Made by a program: the position numbers and the translations under genes
Shown here: positions 1-8,033 of the stretch, in pieces
Layout of the letters: the number at the start of each line of letters is the position of its first letter
Position numbering within the stretch: position 1 is the first letter of the stretch
Assembly: GCA_004558525.1 (NCBI GenBank)
Contig: SFCQ01000006.1
Coordinates: 1-64,000 of the forward strand
Source: Clostridiales bacterium
GTDB lineage: Bacteria; Bacillota; Clostridia; Christensenellales; CAG-138
Direction: 5' to 3'
DNA length: 64,000 nt
The notes under the pieces: model-generated
The model's database searches: none
What the model was told of the DNA's origin: nothing
Seen by the model: the letters and a program-made list of their open reading frames with translations, nothing else

Positions 1-45
1 CTGGACTACATCAAGTTGTTAGTGGCGGCTGTTACTCAGACCGCA

Positions 46-81
46 CAGCGGCCGCTGGACCACCGCACCAGCGGCCGCTGG
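46..81. repeat. Direct repeat of a GC-rich palindrome at the left edge
   Basis: The 13-mer CAGCGGCCGCTGG occurs at 46-58 and again at 69-81, and each copy is itself palindromic. It lies just upstream of the glmM promoter and could be the terminator or intergenic spacer of a gene lying left of the window. Frames open across 1-100 show no recognisable protein, so I assign no coding function to this edge. Confidence 0.4.
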
Positions 82-102
82 CCGCCGCCGTATGCACTTA
101 AT

Positions 103-131
103 TTGCGTGTTTGCCAAAAATGTAATATAAT
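103..131 (+). promoter_or_regulatory. Predicted SigA-type promoter of glmM
   Basis: TTGCGT at 103-108, a 17-bp spacer and a perfect TATAAT at 126-131 stand about 65 bp upstream of the chosen glmM start. Hexamers and spacing fit a housekeeping promoter. This would let glmM be transcribed on its own. Confidence 0.55.
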
Positions 132-196
132 ACTTCTTATATTTTGCATATTTTATTATGATACCCAGCGCACGTTTATGCGGCAAGGAGGATATA

Positions 197-1552
197 ATGA
201 GCAGACTATTTGGTACCGACGGTGTAAGGGGCATAGCGAACGCGGAGCTTAGCTGCGAGTTAGCCATGAAGATAGGCGCAGCGGGCGCATATGTGCTTAC
301 AAGCGATGTTCACAACCCGCGCATACTTGTAGGTCAGGACACGCGAAAATCGGGCGATATGCTCGCCTGCGCGCTCTCTGCGGGCATATGCTCAATAGGC
401 GGCGATGTTATAAACGTCGGCGTAATACCTACGCCGGCAATGGCTTATCTTGCGCGGCTTTACTCGGCTGATGCGGCGGTAATGATAAGCGCCTCCCACA
501 ACACCATGGAGTATAACGGCATAAAATGGTTCGACGGCAGCGGCTACAAGCTTTCCGACGAGCTTGAGGACAGGATAGAAGCAATAATAAAGAGCAACGA
601 GCCGATGGAAAAGCCAACGGGGAGCGAGGTCGGCAACTGCCTTGCAGCACCCAGAGCCGTTGAAAAATACAAGGAGTTTTTGAAATCCTCTGCAACTGAA
701 AGCTTTGAAGGCATGACCGTTGTGCTGGATTGCGCAAACGGCTCCGCCTCCGGAATAGCTGCCGATGTGTTCAAAGAGCTTGGCGCAAAGGTAATATCAT
801 GGGCTGACGAGCCGGACGGCTGCAACATAAACGATCTCTGCGGCTCAACGCATCCCGATAGCCTGCAGGAGCTTATGACGGAGCGCATGGCGGACGCCGG
901 CTTTGCCTTTGACGGGGATGCCGACAGGGTGATAGCTGCTGACGAGATGGGCAACATTGTTGATGGCGACAGGATAATTGGCATATGCGCAAAGGAAATG
1001 AAGGCCGAGGGCAGGCTTAAGGATAATATGCTTGTCGTCACTGTGCTTTCAAATCTAGGATTAAAGCTTAGAATGAAGGAGCTTGGCATAAACGTTGTTG
1101 AAACCGCCGTTGGCGACAGATACATAATAGAGCGCATGCGTCAAAAGGGCTATACGCTGGGCGGCGAGCAATCCGGCCACATAATATTCTATGATAAGAA
1201 TACCACAGGTGACGGTATGCTCAGCGCCATACAGGTGATGAACATTTTGGCTAAGACAAAAAAGCGTTTTTCAGTGCTTGCCGATGAGGTGCCGATACTT
1301 CCGCAGGTAATGGTAAACGTTATATTAAAGCCGGAGGATAAGGCCGCAGCGTTAGAAGATGCGGATATGAAAGCCGCAATAGCAGACGTTGAAAAGAGGC
1401 TTGAGGGCGAGGGCAGGGTGCTTGTAAGGGCTTCCGGCACGGAGCCGCTTATAAGAATAATGCTTGAAGGCAAAAGCGAGGAACAGATAAACCCGCTTGC
1501 CATATCCATAGCAAGGATACTTGAAAGAAAGTATGGTGGAAGGATAAAATAA
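197..1552 (+). CDS. glmM: Phosphoglucosamine mutase
   Basis: Converts glucosamine-6-phosphate to glucosamine-1-phosphate, the step before UDP-GlcNAc and thus peptidoglycan, in the cytoplasm. The 451-residue product has the four-domain phosphohexomutase layout: the active-site serine loop ISASHN (Ser100), the magnesium loop DGDADR near residue 243, the sugar loop GGEQSGH near 325 and the phosphate loop RASGTEP near 420. An in-frame ATG at 158 gives 13 extra residues, but ATG 197 has AAGGAGG seven bases upstream and begins with the family's usual MSRLFGTDG. The cdaA-ybbR genes that often precede glmM in Firmicutes are not inside the window. Isoleucine codons in its first quarter are all ATA. 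Confidence 0.97.
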   Translation: MSRLFGTDGVRGIANAELSCELAMKIGAAGAYVLTSDVHNPRILVGQDTRKSGDMLACALSAGICSIGGDVINVGVIPTPAMAYLARLYSADAAVMISASHNTMEYNGIKWFDGSGYKLSDELEDRIEAIIKSNEPMEKPTGSEVGNCLAAPRAVEKYKEFLKSSATESFEGMTVVLDCANGSASGIAADVFKELGAKVISWADEPDGCNINDLCGSTHPDSLQELMTERMADAGFAFDGDADRVIAADEMGNIVDGDRIIGICAKEMKAEGRLKDNMLVVTVLSNLGLKLRMKELGINVVETAVGDRYIIERMRQKGYTLGGEQSGHIIFYDKNTTGDGMLSAIQVMNILAKTKKRFSVLADEVPILPQVMVNVILKPEDKAAALEDADMKAAIADVEKRLEGEGRVLVRASGTEPLIRIMLEGKSEEQINPLAISIARILERKYGGRIK

Positions 1553-1579
1553 AATCAAATCAATACAAAACATAAACGG

Positions 1580-1959
1580 ACGCGGTTTTACCGCGTCACA
1601 GTCTGTCGAAAAACCCCGGGGTTGATAAGGGGCCGCAGCCCCTTATGTTCAATCCGGCTCTGACGACATGTGCGTCAGAACGGATGAAAACCCAGAGAGC
1701 CACTTTTTTGACACTCTGTGACGCGGTTTTACCGCGTAACAGCCTGTCGATAAACCCTTGGGTTGTTAAGGGACGCCTGCCCCTTAAGCTTTATTCCGGC
1801 TCTGACGGCACGCATGTCAGAACGGATGAAAACCCAGAGGTTTTCGTACCTTGCGGGTTCTGCCGCCCGGGAGCTAATGCGAGAGGCAAAACCCGTAAAA
1901 GCTCGAAAAAGTGGCTGAACGCCACTTTTTCGACGCTCCGGGACGCGGTTTTACCGCGT
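1580..1959. repeat. Tandem hairpin-rich repeat cassette (two units, three boundary repeats)
   Basis: The 17-mer ACGCGGTTTTACCGCGT, itself a 6-bp stem with a TTTTA loop, occurs at 1580, 1721 and 1943. It brackets two related units at 1599-1718 and 1740-1942. Each unit starts with CAG(T/C)CTGTCGA and carries hairpins: GGGGC..GCCCC flanked by TTA, TCTGACG..CGTCAGA, and AAAAAGTGG..CCACTTTTT. Unit 1 lacks the middle part of unit 2. A third copy in the opposite orientation lies at 39091-39291 and a fragment at 19242-19285. The open frame across 1645-1980 is a by-product of the repeat. The first boundary hairpin may also serve as a glmM terminator. Confidence 0.8.
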
Positions 1960-1984
1960 ACGCAAGCTTTTTTAAGTTAGATGT

Positions 1985-3376
1985 TTAGAAATCGCATTTC
2001 TTCTCAATATAAGCGGGCAGCTCGTCTATGCTCAGGCGTATCTGCTCCATAGTGTCGCGATCACGCACGGTAACGGTATTGTCCTCAAGAGTATCAAAGT
2101 CAATGGTTATGCACAGCGGGGTGCCGATCTCATCATGGCGGCGATAGCGCTTGCCTATAGCGCCTGAATCGTCGTAATCGACCATGAACTTCTTGGAGAG
2201 CATAGCATATACTTCGCGCGCTTTGTCGCCAAGCTTGTTCTTCTGAAGCGGAAGTATAGCGGCCTTGTAGGGCGCAATGGCGGGGTGGAGGTGCAGTATG
2301 TTCCTTACATCGCCATTTTCAAGCTTTTCTTCATCATAAGCGTCACACAGCAGCATCAGCATCATTCTTTCAACACCAACAGAAGGCTCTATTACATAAG
2401 GCACATACTTTTCGTTGGTGAATGGGTCCGTATAGGTCATATCCTGACCGGACTGCTTAGCGTGTGCGCTAAGGTCAAAGTTGGTGCGGCTCGCAATGCC
2501 CCAAAGCTCGCCCCAGCCAAACGGGAACAGGTACTCTATATCGGTAGTGCCGTTTGAATAGTGGGAAAGCTCTTCCTTTTCATGCTCCCTAAGGCGCATG
2601 TTCTCTTTATGTATGCCGAGCGACAACACAAAGCTCTCGCAATAATCCTTCCAATACTTGTACCAATCAAGCTCGGTGCCAGGGGCGCAGAAGAATTCAA
2701 GCTCCATCTGCTCAAACTCGCGGGTACGGAATATGAAGTTGCCCGGGGTTATCTCGTTGCGGAAGGATTTGCCTATCTGGCCTATGCCAAAGGGTATCTT
2801 CCTACGGGTGGTGCGCTGAACGTTCTTAAAGTTTACGAATATGCCCTGCGCAGTTTCCGGACGCAGATAAAGCTGGCTTGCAGTATCCTCATTTACGCCC
2901 TGGAAGGTCTTGAACATCATATTAAACTTGCGGATAGAGGTAAAATCGCTTTTCCCGCACTCGGGGCAAGCTATGCCTTTTTCGGCGATAAAGGCGGACA
3001 TTTGCTCGTGCGTCCAACCGTCTGGATGTATATCGTCAAGGCCATGCTTTTCGGCGTATTCTTCAATAAGCTTGTCCGCACGGAAGCGAGCCTTGCAGCT
3101 CTTGCAGTCCATAAGAGGATCGTTGAAGTTGACAACATGTCCGCTGGCTACCCATACCTCGGGATTCATAAGAATAGCAGAGTCAAGGCCGACGTTGTAT
3201 TCGTTCTCCTGCACGAATTTACGCCACCATGCTTTTTTTACATTATTTTTCATCTCTACGCCAAGGGGGCCGTAGTCCCATGCGTTTGCAAGTCCGCCAT
3301 AAAGCTCGGAGCCTGCAAAAACAAAGCCGCGGTTTTTGCAAAGCGCAACTATCTTATCCATGCTGTATCCGCTCAT
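1985..3376 (-). CDS. glyQS: Glycyl-tRNA synthetase, single-chain class II type
   Basis: Charges tRNA-Gly with glycine. The 463-residue length fits the homodimeric bacterial/eukaryotic-like form, not the two-subunit alpha/beta enzyme. Visible features are the N-terminal GSELYGGLANAWDYGPLG, two CxxC pairs in an insertion (CKSC, CPEC) that suggest a bound zinc, class II motif 2 (FRNEITPGNFIFRTREFEQ) and motif 3 (GVERMMLMLL). The C-terminal anticodon-binding domain includes GKRYRRHDEIGTP. GGAGG precedes the ATG by about eight bases. The promoter is only about 50 bp upstream, so there is no room for a T-box leader. A long open frame on the opposite strand (2561-3460) is a shadow of this gene. Confidence 0.97.
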   Translation of the reverse strand: MSGYSMDKIVALCKNRGFVFAGSELYGGLANAWDYGPLGVEMKNNVKKAWWRKFVQENEYNVGLDSAILMNPEVWVASGHVVNFNDPLMDCKSCKARFRADKLIEEYAEKHGLDDIHPDGWTHEQMSAFIAEKGIACPECGKSDFTSIRKFNMMFKTFQGVNEDTASQLYLRPETAQGIFVNFKNVQRTTRRKIPFGIGQIGKSFRNEITPGNFIFRTREFEQMELEFFCAPGTELDWYKYWKDYCESFVLSLGIHKENMRLREHEKEELSHYSNGTTDIEYLFPFGWGELWGIASRTNFDLSAHAKQSGQDMTYTDPFTNEKYVPYVIEPSVGVERMMLMLLCDAYDEEKLENGDVRNILHLHPAIAPYKAAILPLQKNKLGDKAREVYAMLSKKFMVDYDDSGAIGKRYRRHDEIGTPLCITIDFDTLEDNTVTVRDRDTMEQIRLSIDELPAYIEKKCDF

Positions 3377-3422
3377 AAGGTAAAACCTCCTAAAATTGAT
3401 AACGAAATTTCCGATAGTAAAT

Positions 3423-3450
3423 ATGATAGCATAGGCTTGTCTTTTGTCAA
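3423..3450 (-). promoter_or_regulatory. Predicted glyQS promoter
   Basis: On the minus strand TTGACA (3450-3445), a 16-bp spacer and TATCAT (3428-3423) lie about 50 bp upstream of the glyQS ATG. It is back to back with the miaB promoter. Confidence 0.6.
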
Positions 3451-3453
3451 GTG

Positions 3454-3483
3454 TTGCTAAATAGCATATGTTCGCGTTATAAT
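3454..3483 (+). promoter_or_regulatory. Predicted promoter of the miaB-mutSL-hfq operon
   Basis: TTGCTA at 3454-3459, an 18-bp spacer and a perfect TATAAT at 3478-3483 stand about 35 bp upstream of the miaB ATG. The seven genes that follow are on the same strand with short gaps or overlaps, so this is the likely operon promoter. Confidence 0.5.
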
Positions 3484-3520
3484 ATAGTGTCTTTATTTAT
3501 CTATATAAGAAAGGAAGCTT

Positions 3521-4918
3521 ATGCGTAAAGATATTGCCGTACCAAAGAGCGAGCTTGACAGCGCCCGAAAGGCTGCGGAAAGAATAAACAATAACCTGTC
3601 CGGCAGAAAGCCTGCATATTTTATCGAGACTTACGGCTGCCAGATGAACGAACACGATTCCGAAAAAATAGCCGGTATACTCGAAAGCTGCGGCTATGTT
3701 CCGTCTGAAAGCAAGGCCGGCGCCAATATCATATTTTTCAACACCTGCTGCGTTAGGGATCATGCCGAAAAGAAGGTATTCGGCAACATAGGCGCGTTAA
3801 AAAAGGCAAAGGACGAGGATCCGTCGCTCATAATAGGCGTATGCGGCTGCATGATGCAGCAAAAGGCTGTGGCGGACAAGCTGTTCAAGCGTTTTCCGTA
3901 TCTCGATATGGTGTTTGGCACAAATGAGCTGCATATGCTGCCAAATCTGCTTGAAAAGGTGCTTGAAGGCGAGCGTGTTGAGCTTGTGCGCGATATGGAG
4001 GGCGAGATTGCAGAAGGTCTGCCGGTAAAAAGGGTAGAGGGCGTATCTCAGTTCGTTACAATAATGTATGGCTGCAACAACTTCTGCTCCTACTGCATAG
4101 TGCCTTATGTAAGGGGCAGGGAGCGTTCAAGGAGCGTTAAGAGCATAGTAGCGGAGGTTGAAGCCCTGTCCCAAGAAGGCGCCAAGGAGATCACGCTGCT
4201 TGGTCAAAACGTCAATTCCTATTACAGCGAAGATGAAAATGCAGATTTTCCGGCGCTGTTAAGGGCGGTATGCAAGGTCGAAGGAATAGAACGCGTGCGT
4301 TTCATGACATCGCACCCTAAAGACCTTTCCGACGAGCTTATACGCGTTATGGCGGAGGAATCGAAGGCCTGCCATCACATACATCTGCCGGTTCAATCCG
4401 GAAGCGACAGGATACTTAAGCTGATGAACAGGCATTACGACAGAAAGAAGTATCTTTCAATAGTAGAAAAGCTGAACAGCACGGTGCCTGATGCCGAGCT
4501 TACAACGGATATAATAGTCGGCTTCCCCGGCGAGACCGAGGAGGATTTTGAGCAGACGCTCGAGCTTGTAAAAGAAGTCGGCTACAGCGCGGCGTACACC
4601 TTCAAGTATTCGCCAAGGGCAGGCACAAAGGCCGCAGAAATGCCTGATCAGATACCCGATGACGTCAAAAAGGACAGGCTTAAACGCCTGAACGATGTTG
4701 TAGCCGAGGGATTGAAAAGAGGTAATGATAAATATATTGGCAAAGAAGGGGTAGTCCTTGTGGAGGGCTGCGACCGCAGGGGTGAGCCGATGGCTTTCGG
4801 CAAGCTGCCAAGCTTTAAAATGGTGTATTTCCCCGGGGACGAAAGCCTTATAGGCACTATGCAGAATGTAAGGATAACCGGCACGGCAAAGAACTCCCTC
4901 ATGGGAGAGCTTATATAG
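3521..4918 (+). CDS. miaB: tRNA-2-methylthio-N6-dimethylallyladenosine synthase
   Basis: Radical-SAM methylthiotransferase that adds the 2-methylthio group to i6A37 of tRNAs reading UNN codons, the substrate made by MiaA, which is encoded five genes downstream. The 465-residue protein has the N-terminal methylthiotransferase domain with cluster cysteines at 40 (YGCQMN), 76 (NTCC) and 110 (CGCMM). The radical-SAM cluster is CNNFCSYC (185, 189, 192), and a C-terminal TRAM-like region follows. An N-terminal extension of about 30 residues is typical of clostridial homologues. Its close relative rimO at 28.8-30.1 kb has a different start (SLGCSKN), so the two are distinguishable. Confidence 0.95.
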   Translation: MRKDIAVPKSELDSARKAAERINNNLSGRKPAYFIETYGCQMNEHDSEKIAGILESCGYVPSESKAGANIIFFNTCCVRDHAEKKVFGNIGALKKAKDEDPSLIIGVCGCMMQQKAVADKLFKRFPYLDMVFGTNELHMLPNLLEKVLEGERVELVRDMEGEIAEGLPVKRVEGVSQFVTIMYGCNNFCSYCIVPYVRGRERSRSVKSIVAEVEALSQEGAKEITLLGQNVNSYYSEDENADFPALLRAVCKVEGIERVRFMTSHPKDLSDELIRVMAEESKACHHIHLPVQSGSDRILKLMNRHYDRKKYLSIVEKLNSTVPDAELTTDIIVGFPGETEEDFEQTLELVKEVGYSAAYTFKYSPRAGTKAAEMPDQIPDDVKKDRLKRLNDVVAEGLKRGNDKYIGKEGVVLVEGCDRRGEPMAFGKLPSFKMVYFPGDESLIGTMQNVRITGTAKNSLMGELI

Positions 4919-4952
4919 GAACAAAGCAGGATAACAGGAAAGGAACAATGCA

Positions 4953-5369
4953 ATGATAATCGAAAAAGCAAGAGAACTTGGCATAGCCATAAGCGAATCC
5001 GAAGAATTCATAAATATGACCCGTACCCGCGAAGCAATGGAGGCTGACGAGCAGCTCATGGCCAACCTTAACGAATATAACGCCATGCAGCAATCAATAA
5101 TGGATATTATGTCTTCTGATACCGACAATACGCAGGCCGTTCAGGATATGTCCCGTGATATTGAAAGGCTCCACGACGAGCTGCTTGCAAACGAAACATT
5201 CCACGCCATGCTTGAGGCTCAGGCAAGATTCCAGCAGCTTATGAAGCAGGTCAACCGCGTTATCGGCCTTTGCATAGGCGCCGAAGAGCATAACGAGCCT
5301 GACTCTGATGAGGAAGAAGAGGGGGGCTGCAACGGCTGCTGCTCGCACTGCACGGGCTGCACCCACTAA
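4953..5369 (+). CDS. YlbF/YmcA-family protein with Cys-rich tail
   Basis: The first ~110 residues are predicted helical (starting MIIEKARELGIAISESEEF) and match the YlbF/YmcA family. In Bacillus subtilis these proteins form a complex with YaaT that binds iron-sulfur clusters and promotes RNase Y-dependent mRNA processing, sporulation and competence. Position between miaB and mutS mirrors B. subtilis ymcA. After an acidic linker (DSDEEEE) the protein ends in a cysteine cluster, GGCNGCCSHCTGCTH, with five Cys and two His in 15 residues. This looks like a metal or Fe-S site. Whether the partner proteins exist cannot be seen here. The family call is firm; the cellular role is inferred. Confidence 0.85.
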   Translation: MIIEKARELGIAISESEEFINMTRTREAMEADEQLMANLNEYNAMQQSIMDIMSSDTDNTQAVQDMSRDIERLHDELLANETFHAMLEAQARFQQLMKQVNRVIGLCIGAEEHNEPDSDEEEEGGCNGCCSHCTGCTH

Positions 5370-5411
5370 GGATAAAAACGATACTATCTTTACTAAAAAG
5401 AGGTAACTGCG

Positions 5412-8033
5412 ATGCCCGCTAACCTGACGCCGATGATGAGCCAATACCTTGCATTAAAGGAGAAGTACAGCGATTGTTTGCTCTTCTTCAGGCTTGGCGA
5501 CTTCTATGAGATGTTTTTTGAGGACGCTGTAACAGCTTCAAAGGTGCTTGATATAGCCCTTACCGGCAGGGATTGCGGCCTTGAAAGCCGTGCGCCGATG
5601 TGCGGCGTTCCGTTTCATGCGGTAAACTCATATATAGCAAAGCTCATCGATAACGGCTATAAGGTGGCGCTGTGCGAGCAGCTTACGGATCCGGCCCTTT
5701 CAAAGGGGCTTGTTGAAAGGGATGTTATAAGGGTATATACCGCCGGCACCGTTATAGAAGAAAACATGCTTGACGAGCGGGCGAACAATTATATCGTCTC
5801 CATGTTCGTAGCGGAGGACAGCGTTGGCCTTGCCTGCTGCGATGTTTCAACAGGCAGCTTTACCGTGGCCGAGCTTTCTATAGCCGATAAGCCGGATGAT
5901 CTTATAAATGAGCTTGCCAGGATATCCCCAAGGGAAGCCATAGCAAACGATGCATATTTTCTTCGAGAGGATCTTACAAAAAACCTGCAGCTCACATGCT
6001 CCGTTACCTGTGCCGACAGCAGGGATTTTTCGCCAATAAAGGCCGAAGCCAAGCTTCTTTCGCATTTCAGGGCGGCATCTTTGAGCGTGCTTGGCTGCGA
6101 ATCGCTTACAAAAGCCGTTCCCGCCGCAGGCGCCCTTATAAGCTACCTTGAGCAGACGCAAAAGAACAGCCTTGAGCATATAAAAAGGCTTAGCGTGATG
6201 CAGCGGAGCCTCTATATGGGCCTTGACGCTTCAACACGGCGAAACCTTGAGCTTACAAAGCCGCTGCATACGGATAGCGGCAAAAAAAGCACGCTGCTGT
6301 ATCAGCTTGACAAAACATCTACATCTATGGGCGCAAGGTTCCTGCGCGCAAGCATCGAGCAGCCTTTGCAGAATATAGACGATATAAACGAGCGCCTGAA
6401 CGCGGTAGACGAGCTTGTAAACAAGCGGCCCGAAAGGGAAGCGCTCATAAAGCAGCTTGACAACATATACGATATTGAAAGGCTTTGCAGCCGCATAGCT
6501 TACGGTACCGTAAACGGCAGGGACTGCGTATCGCTCAGGGTATCGCTTGAAAAGCTGCCTGGGCTCATAGAGCAAGTATCTCAGCTTGAAGCCGGAGCTT
6601 TTTGCCGCATAGCGCGCGAGCTTGACGCTATGGAGGATATATGCGCCTTATTGAACGATGCTATAATTGACAATCCTCCAATAGGCGTAAAGGACGGGGG
6701 AGTTATAAAAGCAGGCTACAACAGCGAGGTTGACGAGCTTAGGGAGGCGGCAACTAACGGCAAGGGGATGATGGCTGCCGTTGAGGCGCGTGAGCGCAGC
6801 GCCACAGGTATAAAGAATCTTAGAGTTGGCTATAACAGGGTGTTTGGCTATTATATAGAGGTCACCAAGGCATATCAGCATCTTGTGCCATATGGCTATA
6901 TAAGAAAGCAGACGCTTGCCAATTCCGAACGCTATGTTACAGAAGAGCTTAAGGAGCTTGAAGAAAAGATAACGGGAGCCGAAAGCAACCTTATAGCGCT
7001 TGAATACAAGCTATTCAACCAGATAAGGGATACGCTTTTGACCTGTATAGACAGGCTGCAAAGCGATTCAAAGCTTATTGCGGAGCTTGACTTTTATTGC
7101 TCTTTGGCTGAGGTCGCATTTTCCAACGATTATTGTCGGCCAAAGATGCAGCTAAACGGGGCTATAAGCATTGTTGAAGGCAGGCATCCTGTTGTTGAAA
7201 ACAGTATGAAGGGCGGCTTCGTGCCAAATAACGTACAGCTCGACAATAAGGATAACAGGCTGCTTATAATTACAGGACCCAATATGGCGGGCAAAAGCAC
7301 GTATTTAAGGCAGGTCGCCATTATAACGCTCATGGCGCACATAGGCTCGTTCGTACCGGCAAAAAAGGCGTCAATAACCATTGTGGATAGGATATTTACA
7401 AGGATAGGTGCGTCGGATAACCTGTCGGGCGGCCAAAGCACCTTTATGGTAGAGATGAGCGAGGTCGCAGGGATACTTAATAACGCCACCTCAAGGAGCC
7501 TGCTTGTACTTGACGAGATAGGCCGCGGCACAAGCACGTTTGATGGCCTTAGCATAGCATGGGCGGTGCTTGAGTATATTGCCGATCCCGCGCGCTGCGG
7601 TGCAAAAGCGCTTTTCGCTACGCATTACCACGAGCTTACAGAGCTTGAAGGTAAGCTGCCCGGCATAAAGAATTACAGGATAACCGTAAAAGAAGTAGGC
7701 GACGATATAATCTTTTTAAGAAGGATAGTTCGTGGCGGCGCGGACAGGAGCTTTGGCGTCCAGGTAGCAAGGCTTGCCGGTCTGCCTGACGATGTTATAA
7801 GCAGAGCCAAGGAGCTTTTGAAGCAGCTTGAAGCTGCTGACATCAACCATGATATAGAACCCGAGCTTACTGGAGACGAGGAGCAGCAAATGTCTTTGTT
7901 CGGTTCCTGTGCGGCTGATGATATAATAAGCACACTAAACGACATGGAGCTTGAAACCATGACTCCTATGGACGCTATGAACGCACTATATGATCTTCAA
8001 ATGAGAGCCAGGCTCAGAAAGGGCAAAAAATGA
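5412..8033 (+). CDS. mutS: DNA mismatch repair protein MutS
   Basis: Mismatch-recognising ATPase that starts methyl-independent mismatch repair with MutL. The 873-residue protein has the N-terminal mismatch-binding domain with the Phe-X-Glu motif (GDFYEMFFED, near residue 35), then connector, lever and clamp regions. The C-terminal ABC-type ATPase has Walker A GPNMAGKST near 622 and Walker B LVLDEIGRGTSTFDG near 700, followed by the ATHYHEL signature. A poorly conserved helical tail ends the protein. The stop overlaps the mutL start by four bases (ATGA), so the two are translationally coupled. Confidence 0.98.
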   Translation: MPANLTPMMSQYLALKEKYSDCLLFFRLGDFYEMFFEDAVTASKVLDIALTGRDCGLESRAPMCGVPFHAVNSYIAKLIDNGYKVALCEQLTDPALSKGLVERDVIRVYTAGTVIEENMLDERANNYIVSMFVAEDSVGLACCDVSTGSFTVAELSIADKPDDLINELARISPREAIANDAYFLREDLTKNLQLTCSVTCADSRDFSPIKAEAKLLSHFRAASLSVLGCESLTKAVPAAGALISYLEQTQKNSLEHIKRLSVMQRSLYMGLDASTRRNLELTKPLHTDSGKKSTLLYQLDKTSTSMGARFLRASIEQPLQNIDDINERLNAVDELVNKRPEREALIKQLDNIYDIERLCSRIAYGTVNGRDCVSLRVSLEKLPGLIEQVSQLEAGAFCRIARELDAMEDICALLNDAIIDNPPIGVKDGGVIKAGYNSEVDELREAATNGKGMMAAVEARERSATGIKNLRVGYNRVFGYYIEVTKAYQHLVPYGYIRKQTLANSERYVTEELKELEEKITGAESNLIALEYKLFNQIRDTLLTCIDRLQSDSKLIAELDFYCSLAEVAFSNDYCRPKMQLNGAISIVEGRHPVVENSMKGGFVPNNVQLDNKDNRLLIITGPNMAGKSTYLRQVAIITLMAHIGSFVPAKKASITIVDRIFTRIGASDNLSGGQSTFMVEMSEVAGILNNATSRSLLVLDEIGRGTSTFDGLSIAWAVLEYIADPARCGAKALFATHYHELTELEGKLPGIKNYRITVKEVGDDIIFLRRIVRGGADRSFGVQVARLAGLPDDVISRAKELLKQLEAADINHDIEPELTGDEEQQMSLFGSCAADDIISTLNDMELETMTPMDAMNALYDLQMRARLRKGKK

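Noticed and set aside
1645..1980. 111-codon frame in the glmM-glyQS spacer
   Set aside because: It runs through the hairpin repeats and repeats itself with them; not a protein.
2561..3460. 299-codon open frame opposite glyQS
   Set aside because: It lies fully on the other strand of a certain gene. Native genes here avoid TTA, CTA and TCA codons, which keeps antisense frames free of stops; the translation shows no family motif and no ribosome site.
3377..3520. T-box leader for glyQS
   Set aside because: The promoter is only about 50 bp from the start; too short for a T-box.
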